From Bacteroidaceae bacterium (lineage in GTDB: Bacteria; Bacteroidota; Bacteroidia; Bacteroidales; Bacteroidaceae), in NCBI GenBank assembly GCA_017557475.1, contig JAFYYO010000416.1, forward strand, positions 1 to 13,087: a DNA stretch of 13,087 nucleotides. Direction: 5' to 3'. This document shows, one piece after another, positions 7,101 to 13,087 of this stretch. The first letter of the stretch is position 1; each line of letters opens with the position of its first letter. Under the pieces are notes generated by a model. That model made no database searches. It was not told where the DNA came from and worked only from the letters and a program-made list of their open reading frames with translations. Both the position numbers and the translations under genes were made by a program.

Positions 7101-9498
7101 CAATGACGGCACCAACGCCAGTGTTACTAAGGCGGTCTTTGACGCTTCATTTGCTAATGCCCTTCTTACGTCAACTTATGCATGGTTTGCTGGAATGGTG
7201 AATCTTCAATCCATCACGGGAATGGAATACCTGAACACCAGCGAGGTGACAAGTATGGGATATATGTTCTATTATTGTCCTTCTTTGACGAGCCTCGACC
7301 TGAGCCACTTCGATACCTCCAAGGTAACCGGTATGTATGCAATGTTTTATTATTGTCCATCTTTGACCAGCCTTGACCTGAGCCGTTTCAATACGGCAAA
7401 CGTGACATATATGCATTATATGTTCTTTTATTGCACAAACTTGAAAACCATCTATGTGGGCGAGGGTTGGAGCACGGCTGCCGTGACAGATTCAGAGTAT
7501 ATGTTCTATGCCTGTGAAAGTCTTGTGGGCGGCCAAGGAACGGTTGTTGACGAAAACCACACAGATGCCAGCTACGCCCATATTGATGGCGGCACAAGCA
7601 ACCCAGGCTATTTCACAGCCGAAGGCGCAGAGCCATGGAGTGGGCCAGAGGCTTATGCCTGCTATACTTCAGGGAATACCACTCTGACGTTCTATTACGA
7701 CAATCAGCGCGACAGTCGCACAGGTACAACTTACAGCCTGAACATGGGTAGTTATGTTCCAAGCTGGTATAATGGCGACACCAATGCCAGTGTGACTAAA
7801 GTGGTCTTTGATGCATCGTTCGCTAATGTCCGTCCTACGTCAACCTGTGGTTGGTTTGATGGTATGGAGAATCTTCAATCAATTGCGGGGATGGTGGAAT
7901 ACCTGAATACCAGCGAGGTGAAATATATGGGTTACATGTTCGCGGGTTGTACTTCTTTGACGAGTCTTGACATTAGCCATTTTAATACGGACAAAGTCAC
8001 CAAAATGGATGGCATGTTTTATAATTGCGAGAAATTCACGAGTCTGAACTTAAGCCACTTCAATACCTCCAATGTAACCGATATGAGTGGGATGTTCTCG
8101 GGTTGTGAATCTTTGACAAGCCTCGACGTGAGCAACTTCAATACGGGAAAAGTGACTAACATGAGTTACATGTTTAGAGATTGTAAACTTGTAACTAACC
8201 TCGATGTGAGCAGTTTCAATACTGAGAATATCACAAGTATGGAATCTATGTTCAATGATTGCGATGCCTTGACAAGCCTTGACTTGAGCAATTTCAACAC
8301 GGGGAAAGTGACTAATATGTCCACAATGTTCTGGAGTTGTAATAATTTGACAAGTGTAGACTTGAGCAGTTTCAACACCTCTAATGTGACTAACATGAGC
8401 ATGATGTTTGCTGATTGCCAAGCATTGAAAAACCTTAATCTAAGCAACTTTAACACTGCCAATGTAACCAAGATGAATCGCATGTTTGATTCGTGCATTG
8501 GTTTGACAAGCCTAGACCTGAGCAGTTTCAACACAGCCAAGGTCACCAATATGAATTGGATGTTTTTTAATTGCTGTTACTTGGAAACTATTTATGTAGG
8601 CGACGATTGGAGCACGGCTGCCGTGACGGATTCTGAGAACATGTTCACATACTGCACTAGCCTCGTAGGCGGTCAAGGCACGACATACGACGAGAACCAT
8701 GTGGATGCCAGCTATGCCCATATAGATGGTGGCACAAGCAACCCAGGCTACTTCACAGAATCTGCAACTTACCAACTTTGGATTGCCGGCACACAGGTGA
8801 ATACAGCGAATATGGACAACGTGCGTGGCGACGGAACCGTTTCGTACAACCCGGAGACGAATACCCTGACGCTTAATAATGCCAACATCAGCGCAAACGG
8901 CACTTATGGCATACGATCAGTCTCTCCTAACATCAATATCAATTTGATAGGAAGAAACAACGTCGAGGTCGTTGATGGTCAGGGTGTCTCCACCACGAAC
9001 AGAGACGGCGGCACAGTTACCATCTCTGGTGGTGGCGAGCTGAACATTAAGGCAAGCGATGTGGCATTCGCGACGAATTGTGAAGTCGTATTTCAGGATG
9101 GTGTACAGATTAAGGCAGAAAGCACCGGTTCCTTTGGCATGGAAGGAAGCAAGGCAAGAGCTGCGAGATTCTATCCCGCGATTAAAATGCTCGGAAGTGA
9201 AACCGTCCTGATGGCAAAAGGAGGCACAGGAGCAATAACGCACTTTAGAATCCTGAACCTGAACAACGGCATCAAGATACTTGAACCCGCAGGAACGACA
9301 TTTGTCTCAAACGACGGCATCCTTATTACGAACGAATGGGTAGTGATAGCCAACCAAGACTACATCGACGGAATAGAAAACGTTAACGCTAACGTTAACC
9401 TTAACGACTCTTGGTACGACCTCCAAGGCCGCAAACTTGATAAGATAACGCAACCTGGTATCTACATCAAGGATGGCAAAAAGATAATAAGAAAATAA
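4126..9498 (+). CDS. Large secreted BspA-like surface protein with DUF285 and LRR_5 repeats
   Basis: A 1790-residue extracellular repeat protein; related BspA proteins bind host matrix proteins and other bacteria, but the ligand here is unknown. Signal peptide MKKLILFALLLLAAGLQSMKA (cut about 21/22). Modules: A1 (23-238) and A2 (239-about 453), each opening with EAYACYT...TLTFYYD and carrying 26-residue DUF285 repeats (MFxxCxxLTSLDLSxFNTxxVTxM); B1 (about 455-595) and B2 (about 597-741), BspA-type leucine-rich repeats with VTIPETV-like strands and a TPP...LYVP end; C1 (742-950), LWIAGTxV...GDGxVSY...NTLTLNxA, probably a beta helix; A3 (952-1172); A4 (1175-1545) with nine DUF285 units; C2 (1549-about 1745). 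The last 40 residues (SWYDLQGRKL...PGIYIKDGKKIIRK) resemble a type IX secretion sorting tail. The frame is intact throughout, and the start is set by the signal peptide. Confidence 0.9.
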   Translation: MKKLILFALLLLAAGLQSMKAQEAYACYTSSDMTLTFYYDNLRSSRTSTTYDLNTGSNKPGWYTDGNYANVTKVVFNSSFANARPTSTYGWFNEMENLQSVTGMAYLNTSEVTDMQWMFYLCTGLTSLDLSNFNTTKVTDVSCMFSYCYGLTSLDLSNFNTANVTDMFWLFFNCKNLKTIYVGDGWSTAAVTDSESMFLNCTKLVGGRGTTYDSNHVDEAYAHIDGGTSNPGYFTDINEAYACYTSSNTTLTFYYDKYRSSRSGTTYDMPSGSYFPAWITDDIKANATKVVFDPSFAGFRPTTTYGWFNEMKYLQSVSGMAYLNTNYVTRMDYMFNECYRLPSLDLSKFNTANVTNMQFIFNCCYSLVSLDLSSFNTKKVTNMYYMFGACNNLETIYVGNGWNTAAVTDSEDMFYNCTSLVGGQGTTYNAEHVDASYAHVDGGTINPGYFTALCNYDFEVDGIWYKDVGYGCLAVTYKDENYFSYSGDVVIPESVTTDVWCYTVSTIGERAFYRCPYLQNLTIPASVDRIEVEAFYDAFFDAINSTVTCLAQTPPSISPMSFDYAIESMTLYVPVGTMTAYRSHSVWGQFASIVELPYSFVVNGIYYKITGDGTVSVTYRDANYNCYSGNVVIPATVKSDGVTYTVTAIEASAFFNCANLTDVTIPETVTQIGFNAFQGCTALEEGNITCLATTPPTIQSNTFGTWHYKGASLYVPYGCYDAYASANYWKNFSDIYELEEFIEYSLWIAGTRVTSWNKGNVLGDGHVSYDAGTNTLTLNGADISSESDYGIKSQLAGLNINVQGQNTVTAVSEDGIYLHATGTATIYGSGSLTVSTQDGVGIHAYQNLVLKDGVKVTVNSKSSYGVRGTKLKRTSPLPTLTMQGQETMLTAKGGNTSSSVAFFHALTLSDGLEILEPEGAEFLEDVGIVNSGGTVATFSKVVIGYPALLEPEAYACYTEENTTLTFYYDTERSSRTGTTYDLNTSNDIPAWYNDGTNASVTKAVFDASFANALLTSTYAWFAGMVNLQSITGMEYLNTSEVTSMGYMFYYCPSLTSLDLSHFDTSKVTGMYAMFYYCPSLTSLDLSRFNTANVTYMHYMFFYCTNLKTIYVGEGWSTAAVTDSEYMFYACESLVGGQGTVVDENHTDASYAHIDGGTSNPGYFTAEGAEPWSGPEAYACYTSGNTTLTFYYDNQRDSRTGTTYSLNMGSYVPSWYNGDTNASVTKVVFDASFANVRPTSTCGWFDGMENLQSIAGMVEYLNTSEVKYMGYMFAGCTSLTSLDISHFNTDKVTKMDGMFYNCEKFTSLNLSHFNTSNVTDMSGMFSGCESLTSLDVSNFNTGKVTNMSYMFRDCKLVTNLDVSSFNTENITSMESMFNDCDALTSLDLSNFNTGKVTNMSTMFWSCNNLTSVDLSSFNTSNVTNMSMMFADCQALKNLNLSNFNTANVTKMNRMFDSCIGLTSLDLSSFNTAKVTNMNWMFFNCCYLETIYVGDDWSTAAVTDSENMFTYCTSLVGGQGTTYDENHVDASYAHIDGGTSNPGYFTESATYQLWIAGTQVNTANMDNVRGDGTVSYNPETNTLTLNNANISANGTYGIRSVSPNININLIGRNNVEVVDGQGVSTTNRDGGTVTISGGGELNIKASDVAFATNCEVVFQDGVQIKAESTGSFGMEGSKARAARFYPAIKMLGSETVLMAKGGTGAITHFRILNLNNGIKILEPAGTTFVSNDGILITNEWVVIANQDYIDGIENVNANVNLNDSWYDLQGRKLDKITQPGIYIKDGKKIIRK
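7927..8575 (+). repeat. 78-bp tandem repeat coding for nine DUF285 units
   Basis: Inside the large surface-protein gene, units begin with ATG codons (the Met of MxxMF) at 7927, 8005, 8083, 8161, 8239, 8317, 8395, 8473 and 8551, exactly 78 bp (26 residues) apart. The ninth unit is incomplete and runs into the ETIYVG sequence that closes every A module. The other A modules hold only about three or four such units, so this array is the expanded one. Conserved positions are M-x-x-M-F-x-x-C and L-D-x-S-x-F-N-T. Confidence 0.85.
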
Positions 9499-9516
9499 GG
9501 AAATAAGATAATAAGA

Positions 9517-9549
9517 AAGATAGCCTCGAATCATTTTCGGGGCTCTCTT
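9517..9549. terminator. Bidirectional terminator between convergent genes
   Basis: AGCCTCGAA (9522-9530) pairs with TTCGGGGCT (9536-9544) around the loop TCATT with one G-T pair, and the stem extends by AAGA (9517-9520) with TCTT (9546-9549) across one mismatch. The minus-strand side is followed by a T-rich stretch, and the plus-strand side by a weaker one. It lies between the stops of the surface-protein gene and the GH92 gene, so it probably ends both transcripts. Confidence 0.7.
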
Positions 9550-9551
9550 AT

Positions 9552-11741
9552 CTATTCCGTAACAATCCTTAGTTCTTTGCCTTGGGCGAGGTCTTCGTGC
9601 TTCACGAACCAGCCCTGAAGCGGTTTACCGCCAATGGTAATGCGCTTTATCTTCTCACCACTACCCTCTTTGACGATGTCGAACTGCTTCTCGTTTCCTA
9701 GGAAGAAGTGCACTTTGTCGAAGAGTGGCACAGTTACGATGTACTCGGGATCGGCAGGAGAATAAGTGTAGATGCCTATCGCGTTGAGCACAAACCAACT
9801 TGACATCTCGCCAGCATCGTCCATTCCTGCATAAGCGAGGCCTTCCTTGCCCATTCCATAATACTTATGCATCAAGGTGTTCAGGATGTGCTGAGCCTTC
9901 TCTTGCTTGTCGATGAAATAATAGGTAAAGGGAATGCTGTGCCCAGGCTGGTTGCCGTGACAATACTTGCCGAGATAACCTGTGCAGTTGAAAGCTAGAT
10001 AACCTCCATTGGGTGTCGTGAAAAGTGAGTCGAGTTTCCTTTCCACAGCCTCTTTAGAAGGATAGAGTGCCACCATTCCCATCGGGTCGTGAGGAGCGAA
10101 AAAGAGCGAGTTCCAAGCATCTGCCTCGCGATACTGATATTGATAATAAGGATAGTTCGGACGGAAATCCTCTATCCAAACGCCCTGCCCATCGCGAAGC
10201 ACCTTGCCACGCCAAAAGCCTGTCGAGGGGTCGAAGAGGTTTTTGTAGTTCTGCGAATGCTGGAGGAGCTGTTTTTCGTTCTCCTTATCCCCAAGCTCTC
10301 GAGCCACAAGAGCCGTTGCATAATCATCATAAGCAAACTCCACAGTCTTGGTAACAGCTCCCTTATACTCATCTCCTGTGGGAACATTAACGGTATCTTT
10401 CTCCGAAATCCAACCGCGTTCGAGGTACTCGTCGAGATAAGGACGACCTCCACGACCTGGTACCGTAGCACTCTTCAACATGAGAGCGTATGCCCTGCTC
10501 AAGTCGAAGTCGCGGATGCCTCGTAGCCACGAGCCAGCCACAAACGTCGAAGCATGGTCTCCATGGAAGAAAGTTGGCATATAGCCACCTCGTTGTTCTC
10601 CCCTCTCTATGCAGCTTCGGATGATATCCCTTGCCACATCTGGCGTTATCATTCCCAAGAGGATGAGTTTGTTGCGATAGGTGTCCCAGAAGGAGGGATT
10701 GGTGTAGTAGTTGAAGCCTAACTTCCTGACATCGCCTCTCTCGCCAGGACATTCGCCATTCACGTCAGTTCGGAGATGCGGAAAGAGGAAGGTGCGGTAG
10801 AGTGTCGAGTAAAGCATCTTCTTGTCGGCTTCTGTTCCGCCTTCCACTTTGATATGGCCGAGTATATCCTCCCAAATCTTATCCGCATTCTTACGCACCT
10901 CGTCGAAAGACTTCCCCTCGAGTTCAGCCTTCAGGTTCTCCTTTGCATTCTCGATGCTGACGAACGAGAAGCCAATCTTGAGTTCGAGTGTCTTCGAGTC
11001 TTTCGGGTTCTTAAGCTTCACCAGACCGATGGGACGATTGAAGTTCCTGCCTCTTCCTTCTTCCGTCATCCTTCTTCCCTCTTCTTTCACCTCCTCAATC
11101 CCAGCCGACACTTCGCCGTAGAAATAGATGCGACCTTCGCCGTCTTGGAAGCCTTCGAAAGCATTCTTGCCAGCCTGTTTCAACTCCCAACGTCGAGGCA
11201 TATTGTTGGAACGCGCAATGTCGATGAGTATCTCCTTGTGGTCCCCTTTACGGAAAGTGTAGCGATGATAGCCGCAGCGAAGCGTCGTGGTCAGTTCCAC
11301 ATCCACATTATACCTGTCCAAAAAGACACGATAATAGCCGGGATGAGCCTCCTCACGCTCGTGACTGTAAGTAGAGCGATAGTCGTTGGGCGTAGGGTTC
11401 CCTTCTGTTGTGACAGGCAGAATGGGCAGGTGAAGCAGGTTCCAATGTCCCTTGCTCGTGTGGGCAAAGCCATAAATCACGCTGTCCTCGTACTGATAGC
11501 CAGAACCTGAACGATATTGAGTGACAGGCGTTAGCTGCACCATCGCATTCGGCAGGGCGGCTCCAGGAAATGTCTCAGCACCCCATTGTCTCTCTCCCGG
11601 CTTGGGAACAAAGCCAAGTTCCTCAGGCGTCCAGAGCGTCGTAGTACCCATGAAAGGGTTGACATACTGCGTCACACCCTCGGCAAGAGAAAATGTGATA
11701 GTAAGAAAACAAGAAAATAAGAGAGAGAGAAACCTTCGCAT
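9552..11741 (-). CDS. GH92 family enzyme with Gln at the catalytic-acid position (putative mannosyl-phosphate hydrolase)
   Basis: GH92 enzymes are calcium-dependent inverting exo-alpha-mannosidases, usually secreted or periplasmic in Bacteroidetes. I chose the ATG at 11741 (729 residues) because it gives the signal peptide MRRFLSLLFSCFLTITFSLA; an in-frame ATG at 11780 would add 13 residues. The mature protein opens with the family's VNPFMGT. Other signatures are the N-terminal domain segment WGAETFPGAALPNAMVQLTP, HGNQPGHS (595-602) and AGMDDAGEMSSWFVLNAIG, with the Asp pair 641-642 at the catalytic-base position, and a GIYTYSPADPEY end. Typical alpha-mannosidases have GNEP, where Glu is the general acid; here it is Gln598. 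From memory, GH92 members with HGNQPGH hydrolyse mannose-1-phospho-6-mannose, where the leaving group needs no protonation. It follows the GH71/99-like gene on the same strand, 224 bp downstream, with a 22-bp repeat array in the gap. Confidence 0.9.
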   Translation of the reverse strand: MRRFLSLLFSCFLTITFSLAEGVTQYVNPFMGTTTLWTPEELGFVPKPGERQWGAETFPGAALPNAMVQLTPVTQYRSGSGYQYEDSVIYGFAHTSKGHWNLLHLPILPVTTEGNPTPNDYRSTYSHEREEAHPGYYRVFLDRYNVDVELTTTLRCGYHRYTFRKGDHKEILIDIARSNNMPRRWELKQAGKNAFEGFQDGEGRIYFYGEVSAGIEEVKEEGRRMTEEGRGRNFNRPIGLVKLKNPKDSKTLELKIGFSFVSIENAKENLKAELEGKSFDEVRKNADKIWEDILGHIKVEGGTEADKKMLYSTLYRTFLFPHLRTDVNGECPGERGDVRKLGFNYYTNPSFWDTYRNKLILLGMITPDVARDIIRSCIERGEQRGGYMPTFFHGDHASTFVAGSWLRGIRDFDLSRAYALMLKSATVPGRGGRPYLDEYLERGWISEKDTVNVPTGDEYKGAVTKTVEFAYDDYATALVARELGDKENEKQLLQHSQNYKNLFDPSTGFWRGKVLRDGQGVWIEDFRPNYPYYQYQYREADAWNSLFFAPHDPMGMVALYPSKEAVERKLDSLFTTPNGGYLAFNCTGYLGKYCHGNQPGHSIPFTYYFIDKQEKAQHILNTLMHKYYGMGKEGLAYAGMDDAGEMSSWFVLNAIGIYTYSPADPEYIVTVPLFDKVHFFLGNEKQFDIVKEGSGEKIKRITIGGKPLQGWFVKHEDLAQGKELRIVTE

Positions 11742-11816
11742 AAACCTAGCCAATAAAGTATTATTTATATATATGACCAATCGAAAGGGGCAAAGTTTAA
11801 TGGAGAGTAGAAAAAC

Positions 11817-11948
11817 TAGGCGTGTCTAATTGGCAAACTAGACGTGCCTAGTTTGAAAACATAACGTGTTATGATGCCAAACATAACGTGTAATGTTTGC
11901 AATCATAACGTGTAATGTTTGCCAACATCACGTGGAGTGTTGAGAGCT
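11817..11948. repeat. 22-bp-period palindromic repeat array, copy 2 (6 units)
   Basis: Units start at 11817, 11839, 11861, 11883, 11905 and 11927, exactly 22 bp apart, with the same design as the array after nhaA: ACGTG in the centre of a near-palindrome, then a TTTGCAAAC-like spacer. The first two units carry TAG/CTA arms (TAGGCGTGTCTA, TAGACGTGCCTA); the next three carry ATA with TAT or AAT; the last is ATCACGTGGAGT. GTCTA and TAGAC around the first spacer, and GTTAT and ATAAC around the third, pair perfectly. The array starts 18 bp beyond the stop of the upstream minus-strand gene and lies upstream of GH92. Confidence 0.8.
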
Positions 11949-11965
11949 ATGGGTTGCGTCGTTTC

Positions 11966-13087
11966 TTATTTCTCCCAGACAAAACGATAGGCGAAGCGTC
12001 GGTTGGGGGCAGTATCGCCTGTTGTCGAGATGCTGATGATGTCGTTGGGGTCGCTGGGATTGTCTGCCCACTTAAAGCGGAAACTGAACTTCCCTCCTTT
12101 CCCAAACAGTTTGCGAGGAACGGCTATCTCAAGGCTTTTCTCTCCTACGGCACATGAGAACGCTCTTTCTGAGGGCTTAATTATGTAGTCGTAGGTGCCA
12201 TCTTCGTCTGTATCTACGAGGAGAAGCATCCAATTCGGGTCGGTTTGAGGTGAAAGAGGACTTGCTGTCTCGGCTGCAAAATAGACGTTCTTCTTGTCAA
12301 GAGCCACAAGGCAACGGACGATATCATTACGTCCGCTATTCTCGATGTAATGGAGGTCTCCGTAGCCATCGTGGTCTCGATGGATAACGTCGCCTCGAGT
12401 ATCAAGGAAACTGCTGTCGGGTTCCCACTCATCAAGCTTGCCGTCAAGTTTGATGTTCTGATAACCATGATGAACAGGGACAGGCGCAACGCCCTTATAG
12501 CGGCGAATGTTCTGCACCATTTGCATGTAGTAGTTGTCTGTCCAGCCGCCTTTCATCGGGGCGATGGTGCGATTAAACTCGGCATTATACTGGTCAACAA
12601 AATAGAAGGGATTGTCTTTGCGGCCCAGGAAGTCGATGTGCATATCGGCAACTCCTGAAGGGTCTTTGCCGTTGCGGTACTTTCCTGCCGTCCACTCATT
12701 CCAGTCGTTGAGGTAGATGAACTCAGGGTCAACCTGCAAAGCCTCGTCCCAACGGTCTTGGAAATAAATGCCATACTGGGTAGGGTTATCACGCTCTTCA
12801 CCAAGCCAAGGCACGAAGGTACGACCAGGCAGATCTTTCTCATCAAGGGCAGGTTCCAGGGTTTCCCTACGCCAACTCTTGCCTGTAATGCTGATGGGAT
12901 GTTGAGCAGGTGTGACTGCCATCTCTTCGAGGCGTCCCTGATGCTTGGAACAAAGCTCTTCAGGCTTGAGAGCAGCAACATTCTTGTCGTTAAGTTCGTA
13001 GCCAAAACTCCATTTGTCTTCGCCTCCGACATATGGTGCTCCAGCCCAATTCTTGTATCCCCACCACATATTCCTAAGGGTAAAGAA
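11966..13087 (-). CDS. GH71/GH99-like protein with C-terminal CBM9/DOMON-like domain, N-terminus outside window
   Basis: The frame is open to the window edge (373 residues seen), so the true start lies beyond 13087; the Met at 13069 is internal (FFTLRNMWWGY). The first part resembles the end of a TIM-barrel glycosidase of the GH71/GH99-like (WbsX-like) group: DRWDEALQVDPEFIYLNDWNEW has the typical barrel strand ending in N-E-W, and FVDQYNAEFNRTIAPMKGG and YYMQMVQNIRRYKG follow. The C-terminal 160 or so residues (from IKLDGKLDEW, about 12450 down to 11969) look like a CBM9 or DOMON-like beta-sandwich, with LVALDKKNVYFAAET and LLLVDTDEDGTYDY. The substrate is unknown; alpha-mannan is an inference from the adjacent GH92. 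It is probably secreted, but the signal peptide would lie outside the window. Confidence 0.75.
   Translation of the reverse strand, partial: FFTLRNMWWGYKNWAGAPYVGGEDKWSFGYELNDKNVAALKPEELCSKHQGRLEEMAVTPAQHPISITGKSWRRETLEPALDEKDLPGRTFVPWLGEERDNPTQYGIYFQDRWDEALQVDPEFIYLNDWNEWTAGKYRNGKDPSGVADMHIDFLGRKDNPFYFVDQYNAEFNRTIAPMKGGWTDNYYMQMVQNIRRYKGVAPVPVHHGYQNIKLDGKLDEWEPDSSFLDTRGDVIHRDHDGYGDLHYIENSGRNDIVRCLVALDKKNVYFAAETASPLSPQTDPNWMLLLVDTDEDGTYDYIIKPSERAFSCAVGEKSLEIAVPRKLFGKGGKFSFRFKWADNPSDPNDIISISTTGDTAPNRRFAYRFVWEK

Noticed and set aside
10776..11510. 244-codon open frame on the plus strand
   Set aside because: Antisense to GH92, whose motifs are conserved across this segment.
13067..13069. Met codon at 13069 as the start of the last gene
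   Set aside because: The same frame continues without a stop to the window edge with protein-like sequence (FFTLRN), and the visible part lacks the start of the barrel and a signal peptide.

Overview
The window looks like a Prevotella-type Bacteroidales chromosome. The evidence is a dipeptidyl peptidase IV resembling that of Porphyromonas gingivalis, TAnnTTTG promoter boxes, weak Shine-Dalgarno signals, a BspA-like surface protein with a Prevotella-style C-terminus (WYDLQGRKL...GIYIKDGKKIIRK), and a GH92 alpha-mannosidase-family enzyme. Both ends cut through genes.

Layout. 1-1221 (minus): N-terminal 407 residues of a secreted DPP IV. It is divergent from nhaA (1331-2677, plus), a Na+/H+ antiporter. 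2675-3177: about 500 bp of non-coding repeats, made of a 22-bp-period palindromic array that begins in the nhaA stop codon, followed by two inverted-repeat cassettes (A and B) of like design but different sequence words, separated by a shared leader. 3279-3802 (plus): a YoeB-type toxin-antitoxin pair. 3868-4036: a long rod-shaped inverted repeat followed by seven T's, a strong structured-RNA candidate. 4126-9498 (plus): a 1790-residue secreted BspA-like repeat protein. A bidirectional terminator at 9517-9549 separates it from two minus-strand carbohydrate genes: GH92 (9552-11741) and, upstream of it, the C-terminal part of a GH71/GH99-like protein with a CBM9/DOMON-like tail (11966-13087). A second 22-bp-period array (11817-11948) fills the gap between these two.

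How it fits together. DPP IV and the two glycosidase-like genes suggest a peptide- and glycan-degrading gut or oral commensal. The GH92 has Gln in place of the usual catalytic-acid Glu (HGNQPGH in place of a GNEP-type motif), which points to mannosyl-phosphate rather than ordinary mannoside hydrolysis. No SusC/SusD pair is visible, so this is not demonstrably a complete polysaccharide utilisation locus.

The least explained material is non-coding: the two 22-bp arrays, cassettes A and B, and the rod-shaped inverted repeat. In the arrays and cassettes the arm words change from unit to unit while the ability to pair is largely kept, which suggests selection or copying that preserves hairpins rather than a fixed sequence.
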